Shown here piece by piece: positions 46,128 to 59,362 of a DNA stretch of 64,000 nucleotides. Position 1 is the first letter of the stretch. Each line of letters opens with the position of its first letter. Position numbers and translations under genes: made by a program. Under the pieces are notes generated by a model. It was not told the origin of the DNA and did no database searches. It saw nothing but the letters and a program-made list of their open reading frames with translations. This DNA comes from Glandiceps talaboti (taxonomy: Eukaryota; Hemichordata; Enteropneusta; Spengelidae): NCBI RefSeq assembly GCF_964340395.1, contig NC_135554.1:1944501-2008500 (forward strand). Direction: 5' to 3'.

Positions 46128-49100
46128 CCATCCATGTGGCCACTTTAATGCTGTGGTAAGTTTGGTTATATGTTATCATCATGAAGACAGTCACTACAAT
46201 TATTGTATCTTTATATATGTTAGATTCTTGTGCTTTACACTTTTGTACTACAGTCAGTTTTGCTTTCAAACATTATACTCATCAATTGGTAACTTGTCAT
46301 CAAGTCATCTTGCAACAATCTGTACATTTCCTTTTTTAAATGTTTTTTTGAAGGTGGTTTAGCGGTTGGTACTTGTCCACATGGGATAGTATATGCCATG
46401 AAGAGTCTCTGAAAGTCCAAGAGATTACACTGACCTTTTGTGCTCTATGAAACATCGACCTAATGTGAGTATTCTTGATATTGCCCATTTGCTTGCAACC
46501 CATGGTAACGACACAGTACCAGGCTTATTTAGCCCACATGGTGGAAGACTGGCTGAACCGACTGAGGCCAATATAGAAGCAGCCAAGAATTGAGCCATGT
46601 TTTGTATACCGAAAGCTACAGACAGCAGGATATACAATGGTGACCAGACTGACCCATCTTGTCATCCTGTTTCTGGATCTGCCAACCATTATGCTCTGTT
46701 TGATTGGTTTCATGAAGGAAATGTTAAAAACCCCAAAGAAATTCTGAGGAATATATCATCTGTAGTGAACTTGGCTGGTATAATAGACACTAAGTGACTA
46801 GAACAGTTGTTCAGCTCAATGCGTAGAGATACATATTTCATGAATAATATGAGCCCAGTAGTACACATCTTCATGTCTAGACTAATTTTAAACTTACACA
46901 ATGAAGATGTCAATAACACACTACACGGCTACCAGCTGAAGGCGTGTAAAGGGAAGTACACTTTTAACGAATTTGGTCAAATAATGCATGAGTTTGGTAA
47001 TGTGGAAGACATGGTAGATATTGAAGAAGAACCCTCAAGCCAAACAAGCGACATACCAATTACTTCTGATGGTTCTAATTTGCCCCCAGCATCTGATCTG
47101 GTATGTGATCCCCATCAGATGAACGTCACCCTAGCTGGAATTGAAGATCCCTCAAACCATACAAATGATGTACAGGATCACACCTCTGATGGTTCTAATC
47201 TGCCACCAGCATCTGATCTAGTATGTGATCTTTCCAGTCATTCAAGAAAGGCAACTGGTTTAGGTCCACAGCTGTCTTTGGTTGAAGCTATAAAAAACAT
47301 TACCAGGGATGAACGCTTCCAACTGCCAGGACTGTTGACCCTCCAGTGCAAATTTTAGGAGTATGTTCAGAGAAACAAGTATCTTTCTCCTGAAGCAGTA
47401 GTTGTACTCAAACAGAAGATCCATTATACAGCAAATACTCTTTACAAAACAGGTCGACAAAATCAAGTTAAAACCGTGAATTTGTCCGGTGTAATAGTGC
47501 AGGTGCAGGGTTTTTCCACCATTGTGGGACATGTTGTGTTAACAATGCCCTAGGCCCAAGCAAATCAGGAGATTTTGCTGTTTCTATTGATGAAATGGAT
47601 TCCTCTGCAGACCAATTGTGGATTGAGCTCATCCACAACCCGTCCGTTTATGTGGACACACCATTAGAACCATTGAGAGACATTGAGTGGATGTATAGCA
47701 TCGAAGTTATTCTAGCTGTCCTACAGAGGAAAAACACTGACTGCGTACAACTCCATGCAGAAATCCTACAGCATACAAGGGATGTGGATATAATCCATTA
47801 CTGTAAGATGCTGACTAACTCGGCCATTCCATGTTTCATCATTAGGCTTTGCCACAAAGCACACTTGGTGACCATCAAAGCAGATGGTAATGGTCATTTT
47901 TACCTAATGGACTCAGGACAGCTCATGAGTGAAGGTGGTGTTGGCTGTTACATACAAGAAAACAGTGTGTACCCTGGAGCTGTCTTTCAGGTGCTAGGTC
48001 TTAAAACAGCAAACAGTGTGGGAAGCTCCTGATTATGCATTTGTACTTCACTAAATATTACAGTTGTTCTCAAATTCATACTAAGTATTAAAAGGTTTAA
48101 ATGTTTTCACATGACTGTAGTTGCTTAGGGAAGTTTTTTTCAAATGATGCTTGACAGCTGCTCATTGTTTAATTAGTTTTAGGACACTGGGACTTCTCGT
48201 CCTAAATAGCAATACATGTAGTTGATAGTAAAAAATAGTGTCAATTTGTCAGTTTTTGAAAATGAAATGCATGCATTTACAGCCTTCTTTCAGTCACTTA
48301 ATCCCGAAAAAGTGATCTTCATTGCCAAGTTTTAACAGCAACAAACAGTTGAAAGGAATGTAAACCAATAGTGAGGAATGAAGTTTGTAACCTTTTTATC
48401 ACTCACAAATCAGGTTGTGGAGTTAATATATTCATTTGTTTTACAGCAAACTAAATTAGGTAACCAACTTAGGAGGCCGAGTATTTACCAATAGTGAACG
48501 GAAACCAATGGTATACTGGCTCAGTTTACTATCTAGCTTTTTTTGTCAAATTAGTGATAAAATGTTTCAATTTGTTTATCTCATTCTGTTATTCACTTAT
48601 GGTTTAAAATATGATGACAAATGAGTCATTGTCCTGAAAATTTGGCAACTCTATTTTTGACGTCACTTCCATAGTAAAAAAATGCTGGATACTGTCAGTC
48701 TTAGATTTCTTTCTGACATGGTAATACAAAAGCATTCTAAACAGTCACAGCAGTTAAACATAAGTCATAAAAAGTAATGGATTTGAAATAAGCTATGCTG
48801 ATAAACCAGATTAAAAACTACTTGTATGGCATGCAGTAAAATTGCACATGTATTTCATTATCCAAACGGTATTTCATTGTTTCTTTGCTTTTGATAAACG
48901 ATATGGATGGACTGTGGACATTGTAATTGGCTCATTTCTAGTTGAAGAGTAATTTTTTTTTCTCTGCATTATAAAGGAAAAAAGAAAGTCATGGACCTAC
49001 ACAAGTTTGGTCCCCAAGAAAAGGCAACGCTACTGTTTGTACCAGAAGCAAAATGATGGCAGGTACGCAGTGATTTGTGGTGTTTAAAACCAGCAAATGT

Positions 49101-49510
49101 TTGCTGCAAATTTGTTTCATGTTTTCTTTCAACTTTTCTATTGTTACTTATCTGGTTGTTGGGATGTGGCACACTAGCTTATGGCGTGGAGGTACCACAA
49201 GTAACGGCATACTTTATAGGGACTGTTCATGCATCTGCAGAATACCATGGTTGAGTGTTCTTGATTTCACCTCCCATTTTGTTAATTAGCACAAGTTATG
49301 CAGAGTTACCATCAATGCCCATTAATCTCTTATTTTAGGAAGTACTGGCTGTGTGAAGGGTGCACAGATTGGTTTCATCCTGAGTGTGTTGGACTCAAGG
49401 AGGAAGATGAGCCCAAAACATTCTCATGTGCAAATTGCAAGGTATTGAAAACATTTCACTATTTAAATTCTATGAGGTAAATGTACAAATAACATATGGG
49501 ACCAGTTGGG

Positions 49511-49565
<55 letters not shown>

Positions 49566-49583
49566 TGTATGTGTGTGTGTGTG
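49511..49583. repeat. (GT)n microsatellite at outer edge of right arm
   Basis: The GT run, with a few AT interruptions, marks the point where similarity to the left arm stops. The left counterpart is (CA)n at 31893-31946. Confidence 0.95.
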
Positions 49584-49892
49584 TAAAATGTGTGCAGTCA
49601 TTGCAAACAATAAGTTATATATGTACCTTCTTAAATATGTGTAGGCAGTAATTGAATGATTGTTATTTTTTCAGTATATATTTGATTGCTTAGTTTTTCA
49701 TTGTTAGATATGTACCATCTTGATAATCTGGTCAACCAATTTATGTTTTACCTAGGTGGTAAAATCTCTGGAATTTAGAATTGCTTTTTGGAGTTAAGAA
49801 AGCTGTACAGGAAATTGATTGACATTGTAGTCGTTAACTTGTTGAGTATAGGTCTCATAGAGAAAAAAAAATTACAAATATGAAGAAGACAA

Positions 49893-49893
<1 letters not shown>

Positions 49894-49937
<44 letters not shown>
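49894..49937. repeat. (GATT)n microsatellite
   Basis: About eleven GATT units lie just upstream of a possible exon at 49983. Confidence 0.95.
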
Positions 49938-49939
<2 letters not shown>

Positions 49940-49982
49940 TGGTTGAAACATGTTCATGTACAAATATATATTCATATTTTAG

Positions 49983-52900
49983 ATGAAAAGTCTCCAAACC
50001 AACAGGTTAGAACAACTGTACAGTGCAACTTGTGCAAGTGTAAGTACTTTGATTTCTCCATAGATACCCTAATTGAAGTCGTGTACACTTCCCTCTATGA
50101 TCAGTACAGATACTGCAGAATACTTTTGTTGTTGGCAGTAAAATAGTGCCTTTATTTTTATATTCTTAGATCTTGCAAACATAAGGATGACTGTGATAAA
50201 GATTGAAATAGCGCTATGGCTTCGTACTGGAAAAAAATATTTAAAAATTGGTAATTCAATGTGTTGGGACCCCACAGCCATAGTCTAGAGAACTTACAGA
50301 TTGGGCTACATCCATCAATCATTAGTCTACTATCATGAGTATACTGTTCAGTTTTGTTTTTATAATGTGTTGCCCTAAGCCGGGATTGATTTCGAAATGT
50401 CAATAATTTCCAGAAATTAAAAAATTATGGAATGATGAAGCTGTACTGTTTGCTAAAAATTCTTATTGGAAGATGGTGTTGAGTGTTCTAGTGCACTACA
50501 TCCGAAATACATTTTTTTAAATACACAAGTGCTATCAACAACAAACAATATTTTATCTGATAAACTGTGTCTGATACATAACCTGTTGCATTGCAAGTGT
50601 GAAACCATGTTTTTTTATATTTTCAGTCGTTTCAACAAAAACATTTGATAGCGTTATTATGCAATATTGAATCTGAGGAAGAAGGGCTGTCATTGCAATT
50701 TGGAATAATGGTTGTAAAGAATACTAATGTGGCTAACTTGGTAAGTTCATTAATGTCAGGCTGTCATTACAGCTACCTCAGTGTTTGATATATAGATATG
50801 GCAATAGAATATATTCATACAAGCTGGAAACATCTGTGTCTTCATGTCTGTGTGTCTCATGTATGTATGTATGTGTGTATGTATGTATGTATGTATGTAT
50901 GTGTATGTGTATGTGTGTGTGTGGGGGGGGGGGGGGTTCTGTATTGCAGATAAGCTGCCAAAGGTTCATCTACCACAAGTATAAAGTATTAAACGTGATG
51001 GGAAGTTGCGTTATTTTTTTCACAAGACAATGGTACTGTATGTCAAAGAATTATACCAATAACTTAATATAACTTTGCAATTTCAGTTTTATGCAGTGAT
51101 CTACCCCCAGTTACTAAAAGTGTTCAAGGTCAGAACATCAACCTCAGTAACGTAAGTAGGATTTTAAGGTTATGCTATGAGCTTATTGCTTGGTGTCAAC
51201 ATTTCTTTGGTCATATCACCACAAGTTAGGGGGTTTCATACCAAAGGAAACCACTTAGAAAGGGACACTATGAACAAAGCCATGTAATTTGTCACTCTAC
51301 CAAGTACATCCATTGCAATAAAGTTGAAATAGTGGATCATAGAAAACTCTCATGTACAAACTTTGAAACATGTACATAGGGTTGAGTGTTTGTTTAAAAA
51401 GTGTAGGCCTACATCTCAGGTTGGTTCATAATTCATGCAATAGCAGATTTGACTTATTTGTTGCTTTCATACAGGATTTATGAAAAATGAGCAACATTCA
51501 TATATTTGTTAACCAAACTAACAAGGACTTTTTATTCAGGGTAAAGACAAACAAGTAATAATTATATTTGTCCTGTCCCAGTGGTTATGTCCACAAGTCC
51601 CATAGAAATTAGTGTTTTCATACTGCATGACAATAAAGCCTTTACCTATAAGTACTATAGTATGGATGCCAACTGTACTAGTTCTGACTCTACTGTTCTA
51701 ACTATATATAGTGTAACAACATTGTATTGGAACTAGACTATAAGTACTACAACATTAAGTTCAATTGTTTAGCTGTTTGTTGTAACGATTGTGCTAGGTA
51801 ATGATTTCAGGACAAAACTCAGTAGAAGGCAGCTTGATAATTCCAAAATGTGGGGTTTTATTTCAGATGGCAAAATAGGCGGCACCTATCTTTCCTAGAA
51901 AAAAGGGAAGATGGTGTCGCCATTGAAAGAATGGCAGCCCGTAATTTCAATGTAGTCACAAATCTGAACAGATTGCTGTCCGACAGGGTATAGTATGTTT
52001 TACAAGCAACTGTATGCTGGCCCATGAACTATTCATACTTTATGTACATTTGTATTAATGGCTGCTGAGAACCTTGCTTCTACAGAAGTAAATGTATGAG
52101 ATGTTAATGGCACTAGCTAGTAATTGTGATGACTTTATGAAGTATCAAGTTGCACTTGTAAGTCAACTTGAGACATTGAGAATGTAAAGTTTGCCTTATG
52201 TAAAATATCTGAACATTACTGCCAAAGGTTGTGAAAAACTTTGTTTCATAGTTTCTTTTACTTCATTTCTAGGTAGTAAAGGAATTAAAAGTGATCTCTG
52301 CCATACAATTTCTGGCTATAACCGTGAAAAGGTAAGTTAAACTAGTGTTGGATCCAGATTTTCACACCCAGAGCAGATATTCTACAACGTCCATCAGCAT
52401 TGGGTGTACAAACTTAACTTGTTATAGACAGGAAAAGTACACAAATGAATTGGATTAATAGCATTTGACACAGCAAGCTAAAAGCACAGAGATATGTGCA
52501 AAATAAATCATCCCTTCCTTCTCTGTCACTAACCCTACCGAGAAATGGTATGTGCTAATATGGTGGCCTTGCACAATCTTATGTAATCAGTAAACTTTGC
52601 AATGGGAAGTCACTGTCGAGATTAGCCAAGGATTTCACTGTCGTCAAATACCTATCACTTCTGCAAGTAAACTTCACAACATGACTTGCTGTTTATATAG
52701 TAAATTGTTATGTCAAAGTCAAAATACATCAGCTGGTACTCACAAGTCAACTTGAAAACACCTTATCATTAAAAGTCTACCCTGTCACTTGTCCTGCTTA
52801 TAGACAGAGAAGGAAGGGATGATTTACTTTGTCTGCAAGCAGGACTACCCTGACACTAACTTCAGTCTGTTGTAGATGAAAATAAACTTCAGTACTTCAG

Positions 52901-53851
52901 TAGGATTATCTTCCACAAAGTACTCTTACAGATAAAATACAACTGCACATAACGTCAGGACAACAGTAGTGTTGTAATATATTACAGAAGCAACGTTCGG
53001 GTTTTCTTTCGATACTATAAGCAAACGAAGTTTGCAGTGAGAGCTTGCCCGAATCCATCCCCGATAGCGATGTTCGGGCGTGTGTCGTATTCTATCGGAA
53101 GAACATCCGAGGTCTAGCAGATAGACTAGCATTGACCCTGTTAATATTGAAATAGTCCAAGAACAGTCCACACTGTGGGAGTTTAATTTAGAATATGACA
53201 GATATATACGAAGTCATAAAAAGGTAATGTAACATATGTAGAAGATTCATTATACCTCGTGACGATATTTGTAAAAACATTTGTGGTAACATCTATGGAA
53301 GTTTTCACTGTTTTGACTGCTGTACTTCGTTTAATAAACCTCTAAATGAAAGCGTTCATAACCAAAATATTTATGATCCTAAAAACCAGGTTTTTAAGAG
53401 GTGTAATCTCAATTATTATCTTTTATCAACTATTACGAGACTTTTTTTATCAATCAATAAAATTCATGTAGAGCCAACACGATATCGATCACTTAACTTT
53501 AGTGTGATCATAAAAGTAATTCTATTATACTTAGGAAAATATCAGGAAGCTGCTCAAATACCAGAGTTGAAAATGAAAGCATTTTCACAGAATCAACTTC
53601 TTAAATGATTTTGGGATAAATGGAATGCAGAATATCCAGAGATAAGATTTAGTTGGTGGCGTTTATGTTGGCGTCAAACATTTTAAAAAATAAAACAAAA
53701 ACACATTAAAAAAATAATTACCGTTATTTAAATAAAAACTTGTAAAACTGCTGCTCTACTGTATAGACCTGCATTGTTTTGTGTTTGTATTGTCTTCAAT
53801 CTCAATTTAATCTCACACTGATTGTTCAGGTTATACAGAGATGAAGGATGA
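49983..53851 (+). CDS. Uncharacterised multi-exon gene (predicted exon chain)
   Basis: Five splice-flanked open segments follow in compatible phase: 49983-50039, 50627-50740, 51087-51151, 51867-51987 and 52273-52331. The donors are GTAAGT, GTAAGT, GTAAGT, GTATAG and GTAAGT, and the acceptors end TTTTAG, TTTCAG, TTTCAG, TTTCAG or TTCTAG. A final exon at 53830-53851 would add a few residues and a stop. Segments include SFQQKHLIALLCNIESEEEG, LSLQFGIMVVKNTNVANL, WQNRRHLSFLEKREDGVAIE and RMAARNFNVVTNLNRLLSDR. I do not recognise the family. The phase also suits the preceding PHD exon (ending 49441), so these may be the 3' exons of the right-arm gene. Exons 1 and 6 are the least certain. Confidence 0.45.
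52332..53829. other. Probable intron, no other feature recognised
   Basis: This is AT-rich sequence between the last well-supported exon of the uncharacterised chain and its possible terminal exon. No repeat or ORF with support was found. Confidence 0.4.
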
Positions 53852-54639
53852 CGACACCACACACAATGACATCATGAGTCTATTGTAAGAGTATTGACCT
53901 TTTGAACCTACCCAGGCGTTCAATTAAACAATGGGTTGGTGTATTAATAGATCGGCGATAGTAACACTGTCATTCATTGTCATTCACAGACATTGTACAC
54001 GGTTCAAAATACCCTTCACAGTGAAACGACAGTGAATGACAGTAAACGTCAGTGAAACGACAGGGTTATTTTTGTGTTTACACAAATTTAATATAGATTA
54101 AGCCATTTATTTAAAGTTAAAATGGTGAAAAATGGGGGTGGTAAAAAAGTGTTCCAAAACTACTATTTTATATACTACTGTCGAACGTTATTTTCTGACT
54201 CAATAAAACTTAGATATTTGATAAAGGGTGAAAGCAGAGCGCTTCATCGTGGGTTTAGATAAGTATAAGGCAGAAAACATTGTCACCTTGAAGTCAGACA
54301 TTTAGCAGTTCAAAAATGCTGTATTGAAAAACTTCGAGGTTTCAGCTATTTATAAGTTGTGAAATATGATTTAATATCATCAAAAATATATGATTAGACA
54401 CTTTGATGAAATATCTATGATAAAAAATGTCGATGAAAAGTCGATTCTAACAAGTTTGGTACAATTGTGGTTTGCGGCCATCTTGGAAAATGGCTGCCAT
54501 ATTGGATTTTCGATTAGCTAGCGGTTTTTTTCTAACTCAATGACCCTCAACCATTGTCTGTATCAAATTTCATGCTTGTATAATCACAATTACATTGTGA
54601 ACGATTCTCACTATATCCATTGTTATCGGCTCCTGTATT
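53852..54639. other. Non-coding, no gene recognised
   Basis: This holds inverted words around 53970-54065 (GTCATTCATTGTCATTCAC; GTGAATGACAGTAAACGTC) and a GGCCATCTTGGAAAATGGCT, GCCATATTGGAT stretch at 54477-54508. The latter resembles part of the (RGAC)n elements. No gene was found. Confidence 0.45.
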
Positions 54640-55185
54640 ATTAATACACACCTTTTATACATCGCAAGCAGCTGTAGAAATTAAGCATACTTTGTTTACT
54701 GACCTTAAACATATTTCCCATTGGTTTAAACTAAACAAATTAACCCTTAATATTGTTGCTAAAAGCCCCGGCTAAAAGTTCGTCTATAAAGATCGCAACT
54801 GTCACAGAGAGTAGCTCGACACGGAGTTCTTATACTTTAGTATTGGGGAGGAGAATATAATCTCATACTATATAGGGCGCATACTTTGATCCGTTTCTAA
54901 CTTTCAATTCTCATATAGAAAACGTTTCTTTCTGATATAAATGATTTCTTCCTGAATGAATATTCCGCACAGAAAGGGAGTTTTAGATTAGTATTTAAAT
55001 CCACACCAATGATTGTCTACGCAGCATTAGTCTGAGGAAATGGTTCTAATTGAAGTACAAAAACTAGAAATTTATAAAATAGAGTCTGTACAATAATTTA
55101 ACCGTCAAACTTAGATCTAACTATGTGTTATATACTCTGAACTTTTTGAAAGCCCTACTTTTATTATTAGCAAGCAAGGTTTATG
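54640..55185 (+). pseudogene. Degenerate LINE reverse-transcriptase remnant
   Basis: A stretch reading TSQAAVEIKHTLFTDLKHIS, then HWFKLNKLTLNIVA matches the LINE RT region after the catalytic motif (helix ending in WF..NKL.LN). Weaker similarity continues in shifting frames with many stops up to the satellite array. It is ancient and strongly decayed. The clade is not determinable. Confidence 0.5.
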
Positions 55186-55189
55186 AAGT

Positions 55190-58100
55190 GTTTGAACCGC
55201 ATGTACGAATATCTTATATGAATAGTCGGGGAACACTTTGAACCGCCTAGTACAGTGTACGAATATATTATGAATAGTCGGGGAACACTTTGAACCGCCT
55301 AGGACAATGTACGAATATCTTATAAATAGTCGGGGAACACTTTGAACCGCCTAGTACAGTGTACGAATATATTATGAACAGTCGGGAACACTTTGAACCG
55401 CCTCTAGTACAATGTACGAATACCTTATGAATTGTCGGGGAACACTTTGAACCGCCTAGTACAGTGTACAAATATCTTATGAATAGTCGGGGAACACTTT
55501 GAACCGCCTCTAGTACAGTGTACGAATATCTTATGAATTGTACGGAACACTTTGAACCGCCTCTAGTACAGTGTACGAATATATTATGAATAGTCGGGGA
55601 ACACTTTGAACCGCCTAGTACAGTGTACGAATATATTATGAATAGTCGGGGAACACTTTGAACCGCCTAGTACAGTGTACGAATACCATATGAATAGTCG
55701 GGGAACACTTTGAACCGCCCCTAGTACAGTGTACGAATATCTTATATTATGAATAGTCGGGGAACACTTTGAACCGCCTAGTACAGTGTACGAATACCTT
55801 ATGAATAGTCGGGGAACACATTGAACCGCCTCTAGTACAGTGTACGAATATATTATGAATAGTCGGGGAACACATTGAACCGCCTAGTACAGTGTACGAA
55901 TATATTATGAATAGTCGGGGAACACTTTGAACCGCCTCTAGTACAGTGTACGAATATATTATGAATAGTCGGGGAACACATTGAACCGCCTAGTACAGTG
56001 TACGAATATATTATGAATAGTCGGGGAACACATTGAACCGCCTAGTACAGTGTACGAATATATTATGAATAGTCGGGGAACACATTGAACCGCCTAGTAC
56101 AGTGTACGAATATATTATGAATAGTCGGGGAACACTTTGAACCGCCTCTAGTACAGTGTACGAATATATTATGAATAGTCGGGGAACACATTGAACCGCC
56201 TAGTACAGTGTACGAATATATTATGAATAGTCGGGGAACACATTGAACCGCCTCTAGTACAGTGTACGAATATCTTATGAATAGTCGGGGAACACTTTGA
56301 ACTGCCTCTAGTACAGTGTACGAATATATTATGAATAGTCGGGGAACACTTTGAACCGCCTAGTACAGTGTACGAATATATTATGAATAGTCGGGGAACA
56401 CATTGAACCGCCTAGTACAGTGTACGAATATATTATGAATAGTCGGGGAACACTTTGAACCGCCTCTAGTACAGTGTACGAATATATTATGAATAGTCGG
56501 GGAACACATTGAACCGCCTAGTACAGTGTACGAATATATTATGAATAGTCGGGGAACACATTGAACCGCCTAGTACAGTGTACGAATATATTATGAATAG
56601 TCGGGGAACACTTTGAACCGCCTCTAGTACAGTGTACGAATATATTATGAATAGTCGGGGAACACATTGAACCGCCTAGTACAGTGTACGAATATATTAT
56701 GAATAGTCGGGGAACACATTGAACCGCCTCTAGTACAGTGTACGAATATCTTATGAATAGTCGGGGAACACTTTGAACCGCCTCTAGTACAGTGTACGAA
56801 TATATTATGAATAGTCGGGGAACACATTGAACCGCCTAGTACAGTGTACGAATATATTATGAATAGTCGGGGAACACATTGAACCGCCTAGTACAGTGTA
56901 CGAATATATTATGAATAGTCGGGGAACACTTTGAACCGCCTCTAGTACAGTGTACGAATATATTATGAATAGTCGGGGAACACATTGAACCGCCTAGTAC
57001 AGTGTACGAATATATTATGAATAGTCGGGGAACACATTGAACCGCCTCTAGTACAGTGTACGAATATCTTATGAATAGTCGGGGAACACTTTGAACTGCC
57101 TCTAGTACAGTGTACGAATATATTATGAATAGTCGGGGAACACTTTGAACCGCCTAGTACAGTGTACGAATATATTATGAATAGTCGGGGAACACATTGA
57201 ACCGCCTCTAGTACAGTGTACGAATATATTATGAATAGTCAGGGAACACTTTGAACCGCCTAGTACAGTGTACGAATATATTATGAATAGTCGGGGAACA
57301 CTTTGAACCGCCTAGTACAGTGTACGAATATATTATGAATAGTCGGGGAACACTTTGAACCGCCTAGTACAGTGTATAGTGTACGAATATATTATGAATA
57401 GTCGGGGAACACTTTGAACCGCCTAGTACAGTGTACGAATACCTTATGAATAGTCGGGGAACACATTGAACCGCCTAGTACAGTGTACGAATATATTATG
57501 AATAGTCGGGGAACACTTTGAACCGCCTCTAGTACAGTGTACGAATATATTATGAATAGTCGGGGAACACTTTGAACCGCCTAGTACAGTGTACGAATAC
57601 CTTATGAATAGTCGGGGAACACTTTGAACCGCCTAGTACAGTGTACGAATACCTTATGAATAGTCGGGGAACACATTGAACCGCCTAGTACAGTGTACGA
57701 ATATATTATGAATAGTCGGGGAACACTTTGAACCGCCTAGTACAGTGTACGAATATATTATGAATAGTCAGGGAACACTTTGAACCGCCTAGTACAGTGT
57801 ACGAATATATTATGAATAGTCGGGAACACTTTGAACTGCCTCTAGTACAGTGTACGAATATATTATGAATAGTCGGGAACACATTGAACCGCCTAGTACA
57901 GTGTACGAATATATTATGAATAGTCGGGAACACTTTGAACCGCCTAGTACAGTGTATAGTGTACGAATATATTATGAATAGTCGGGGAACACTTTGAACC
58001 GCCTCTAGTACAGTGTACGAATATCTTATGAATAGTCGGGAACACATTGAACCGCCTCTAGTACAGTGTACGAATATATTATGAATAGTCGGGGAACACA

Positions 58101-59362
58101 TTGAACCGCCTCTAGTACAGTGTACGAATATCTTATGAATAGTCGGGAACACTTTGAACCGCCTCTAGTACAGTGTACGAATATATTATGAATAGTCGGG
58201 AACACTTTGAACCGCCCCTAGTACAGTGTACGAATATATTATGAATAGTCGGGGAACACTTTGAACCGCCTCTAGTACAGTGTACGAATATATTATGAAT
58301 AGTCGGGAACACTTTGAACCGCCTCTAGTACAGTGTACGAATATATTATGAATAGTCGGGAACACTTTGAACCGCCCCTAGTACAGTGTACGAATATCTT
58401 ATGAATAGTCGGGGAACACTTTGAACCGCCTCTAGTACAGTGTACGAATATATTATGAATAGTCGGGGAACACATTGAACCGCCCCTAGTACAGTGTACG
58501 AATATATTATGAATAGTCGGGGAACACATTGAACCGCCTCTAGTACAGTGTACGAATATATTATGAATAGTCGGGGAACACATTGAACCGCCTAGTACAG
58601 TGTACGAATATATTATGAATAGTCGGGGAACACTTTGAACCGCCTAGTACAGTGTACGAATATCTTATGAATAGTCGGGGAACACTTTGAACCGCCTCTA
58701 GTACAGTGTACGAATATATTATGAATAGTCGGGGAACACATTGAACCGCCCCTAGTACAGTGTACGAATATATTATGAATAGTCGGGAACACTTTGAACC
58801 GCCTAGTACAGTGTACGAATATATTATGAATAGTTGGGGAACACTTTGAACCGCCTAGTACAGTGTACGAATATATTATGAATAGTCGGGGAACACTTTG
58901 AACCGCCCCTAGTACAGTGTACGAATATCTTATGAATAGTCGGGGAACACTTTGAACCGCCTAGTACAGTGTACGAATATATTATGAATAGTCGGGGAAC
59001 ACATTGAACCGCCTAGTACAGTGTACGAATATATTATGAATAGTCGGGGAACACATTGAACCGCCTCTAGTACAGTGTACGAATATATTATGAATAGTCA
59101 GGGAACACTTTGAACCGCCTAGTACAGTGTACGAATATATTATGAATAGTCGGGGAACACTTTGAACCGCCTAGTACAGTGTACGAATATATTATGAATA
59201 GTCGGGGAACACATTGAACCGCCTAGTACAGTGTACGAATATATTATGAATAGTCGGGGAACACATTGAACCGCCTCTAGTACAGTGTACGAATATATTA
59301 TGAATAGTCGGGGAACACTTTGAACCGCCCCTAGTACAGTGTACGAATATCTTATGAATAGA
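55190..59362. repeat. 52/54-bp satellite array, ~79 copies
   Basis: Units share GAATAGTCGGGGAACACTTT, GAACCGCC(TC)TAGTACAGTG and TACGAATATATTAT. Length changes are frequent: TAG or TCTAG (+2), GTCGGGG or GTCGGG (-1), and an occasional duplicated TATAGTG. As a result no long ORF survives. Other variants are ACTTTG/ACATTG and ATATATTAT/ATATCTTAT/ATACCTTAT. Blocks of several units recur in the same order, for example near 56100-56400 and 56900-57180. The array ends abruptly at 59362. Confidence 0.95.

Larger units (their letters stand above)
42025..49441 (+). pseudogene. KDZ-associated/HMGXB3-like PHD-finger gene, right copy
   Basis: Plus-strand exons: 42025-42164, 42690-42894, 44689-44793, 45312-45499, 45702-45828, a coding block from 46354 to about 47360, 47550-48032, a short exon ending at 49062 (RYCLYQKQNDGR) and the PHD exon 49339-49441. 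This copy keeps the CPHG motif and the PHD Trp (TDWFHPEC) lost on the left. It has its own defects: a 7-bp deletion after YAMKSL (near 46412), a donor changed from GT to CT after 45499, and a TGA in DTK-stop-LEQLF. It shares the in-frame TGA after EAAKN with the left copy. The first PHD zinc pair is degenerate (CLY instead of CxC) in both copies. The last ~150 residues (MDSSADQLWIELIHNPSVYV to about 48032) are not identified. Confidence 0.6.
41974..49510. repeat. Right arm of large inverted duplication (~7.5 kb)
   Basis: This is the reverse complement of 31947-38438, lengthened by a Penelope-like fragment and a LINE 3' end at about 43000-44407 that the left arm lacks. The outer limit lies at a (GT)n tract and the inner limit at GCCATTGTAC (41974). 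Confidence 0.93.

Noticed and set aside
47550-48032. Ulp1/OTU-like protease domain at the C-terminal block of the palindrome gene
   Set aside because: A His and an Asp at plausible spacing (CHKAHLVTI, FYLMDSG) are not enough without a clear catalytic Cys motif. A profile search would be needed.
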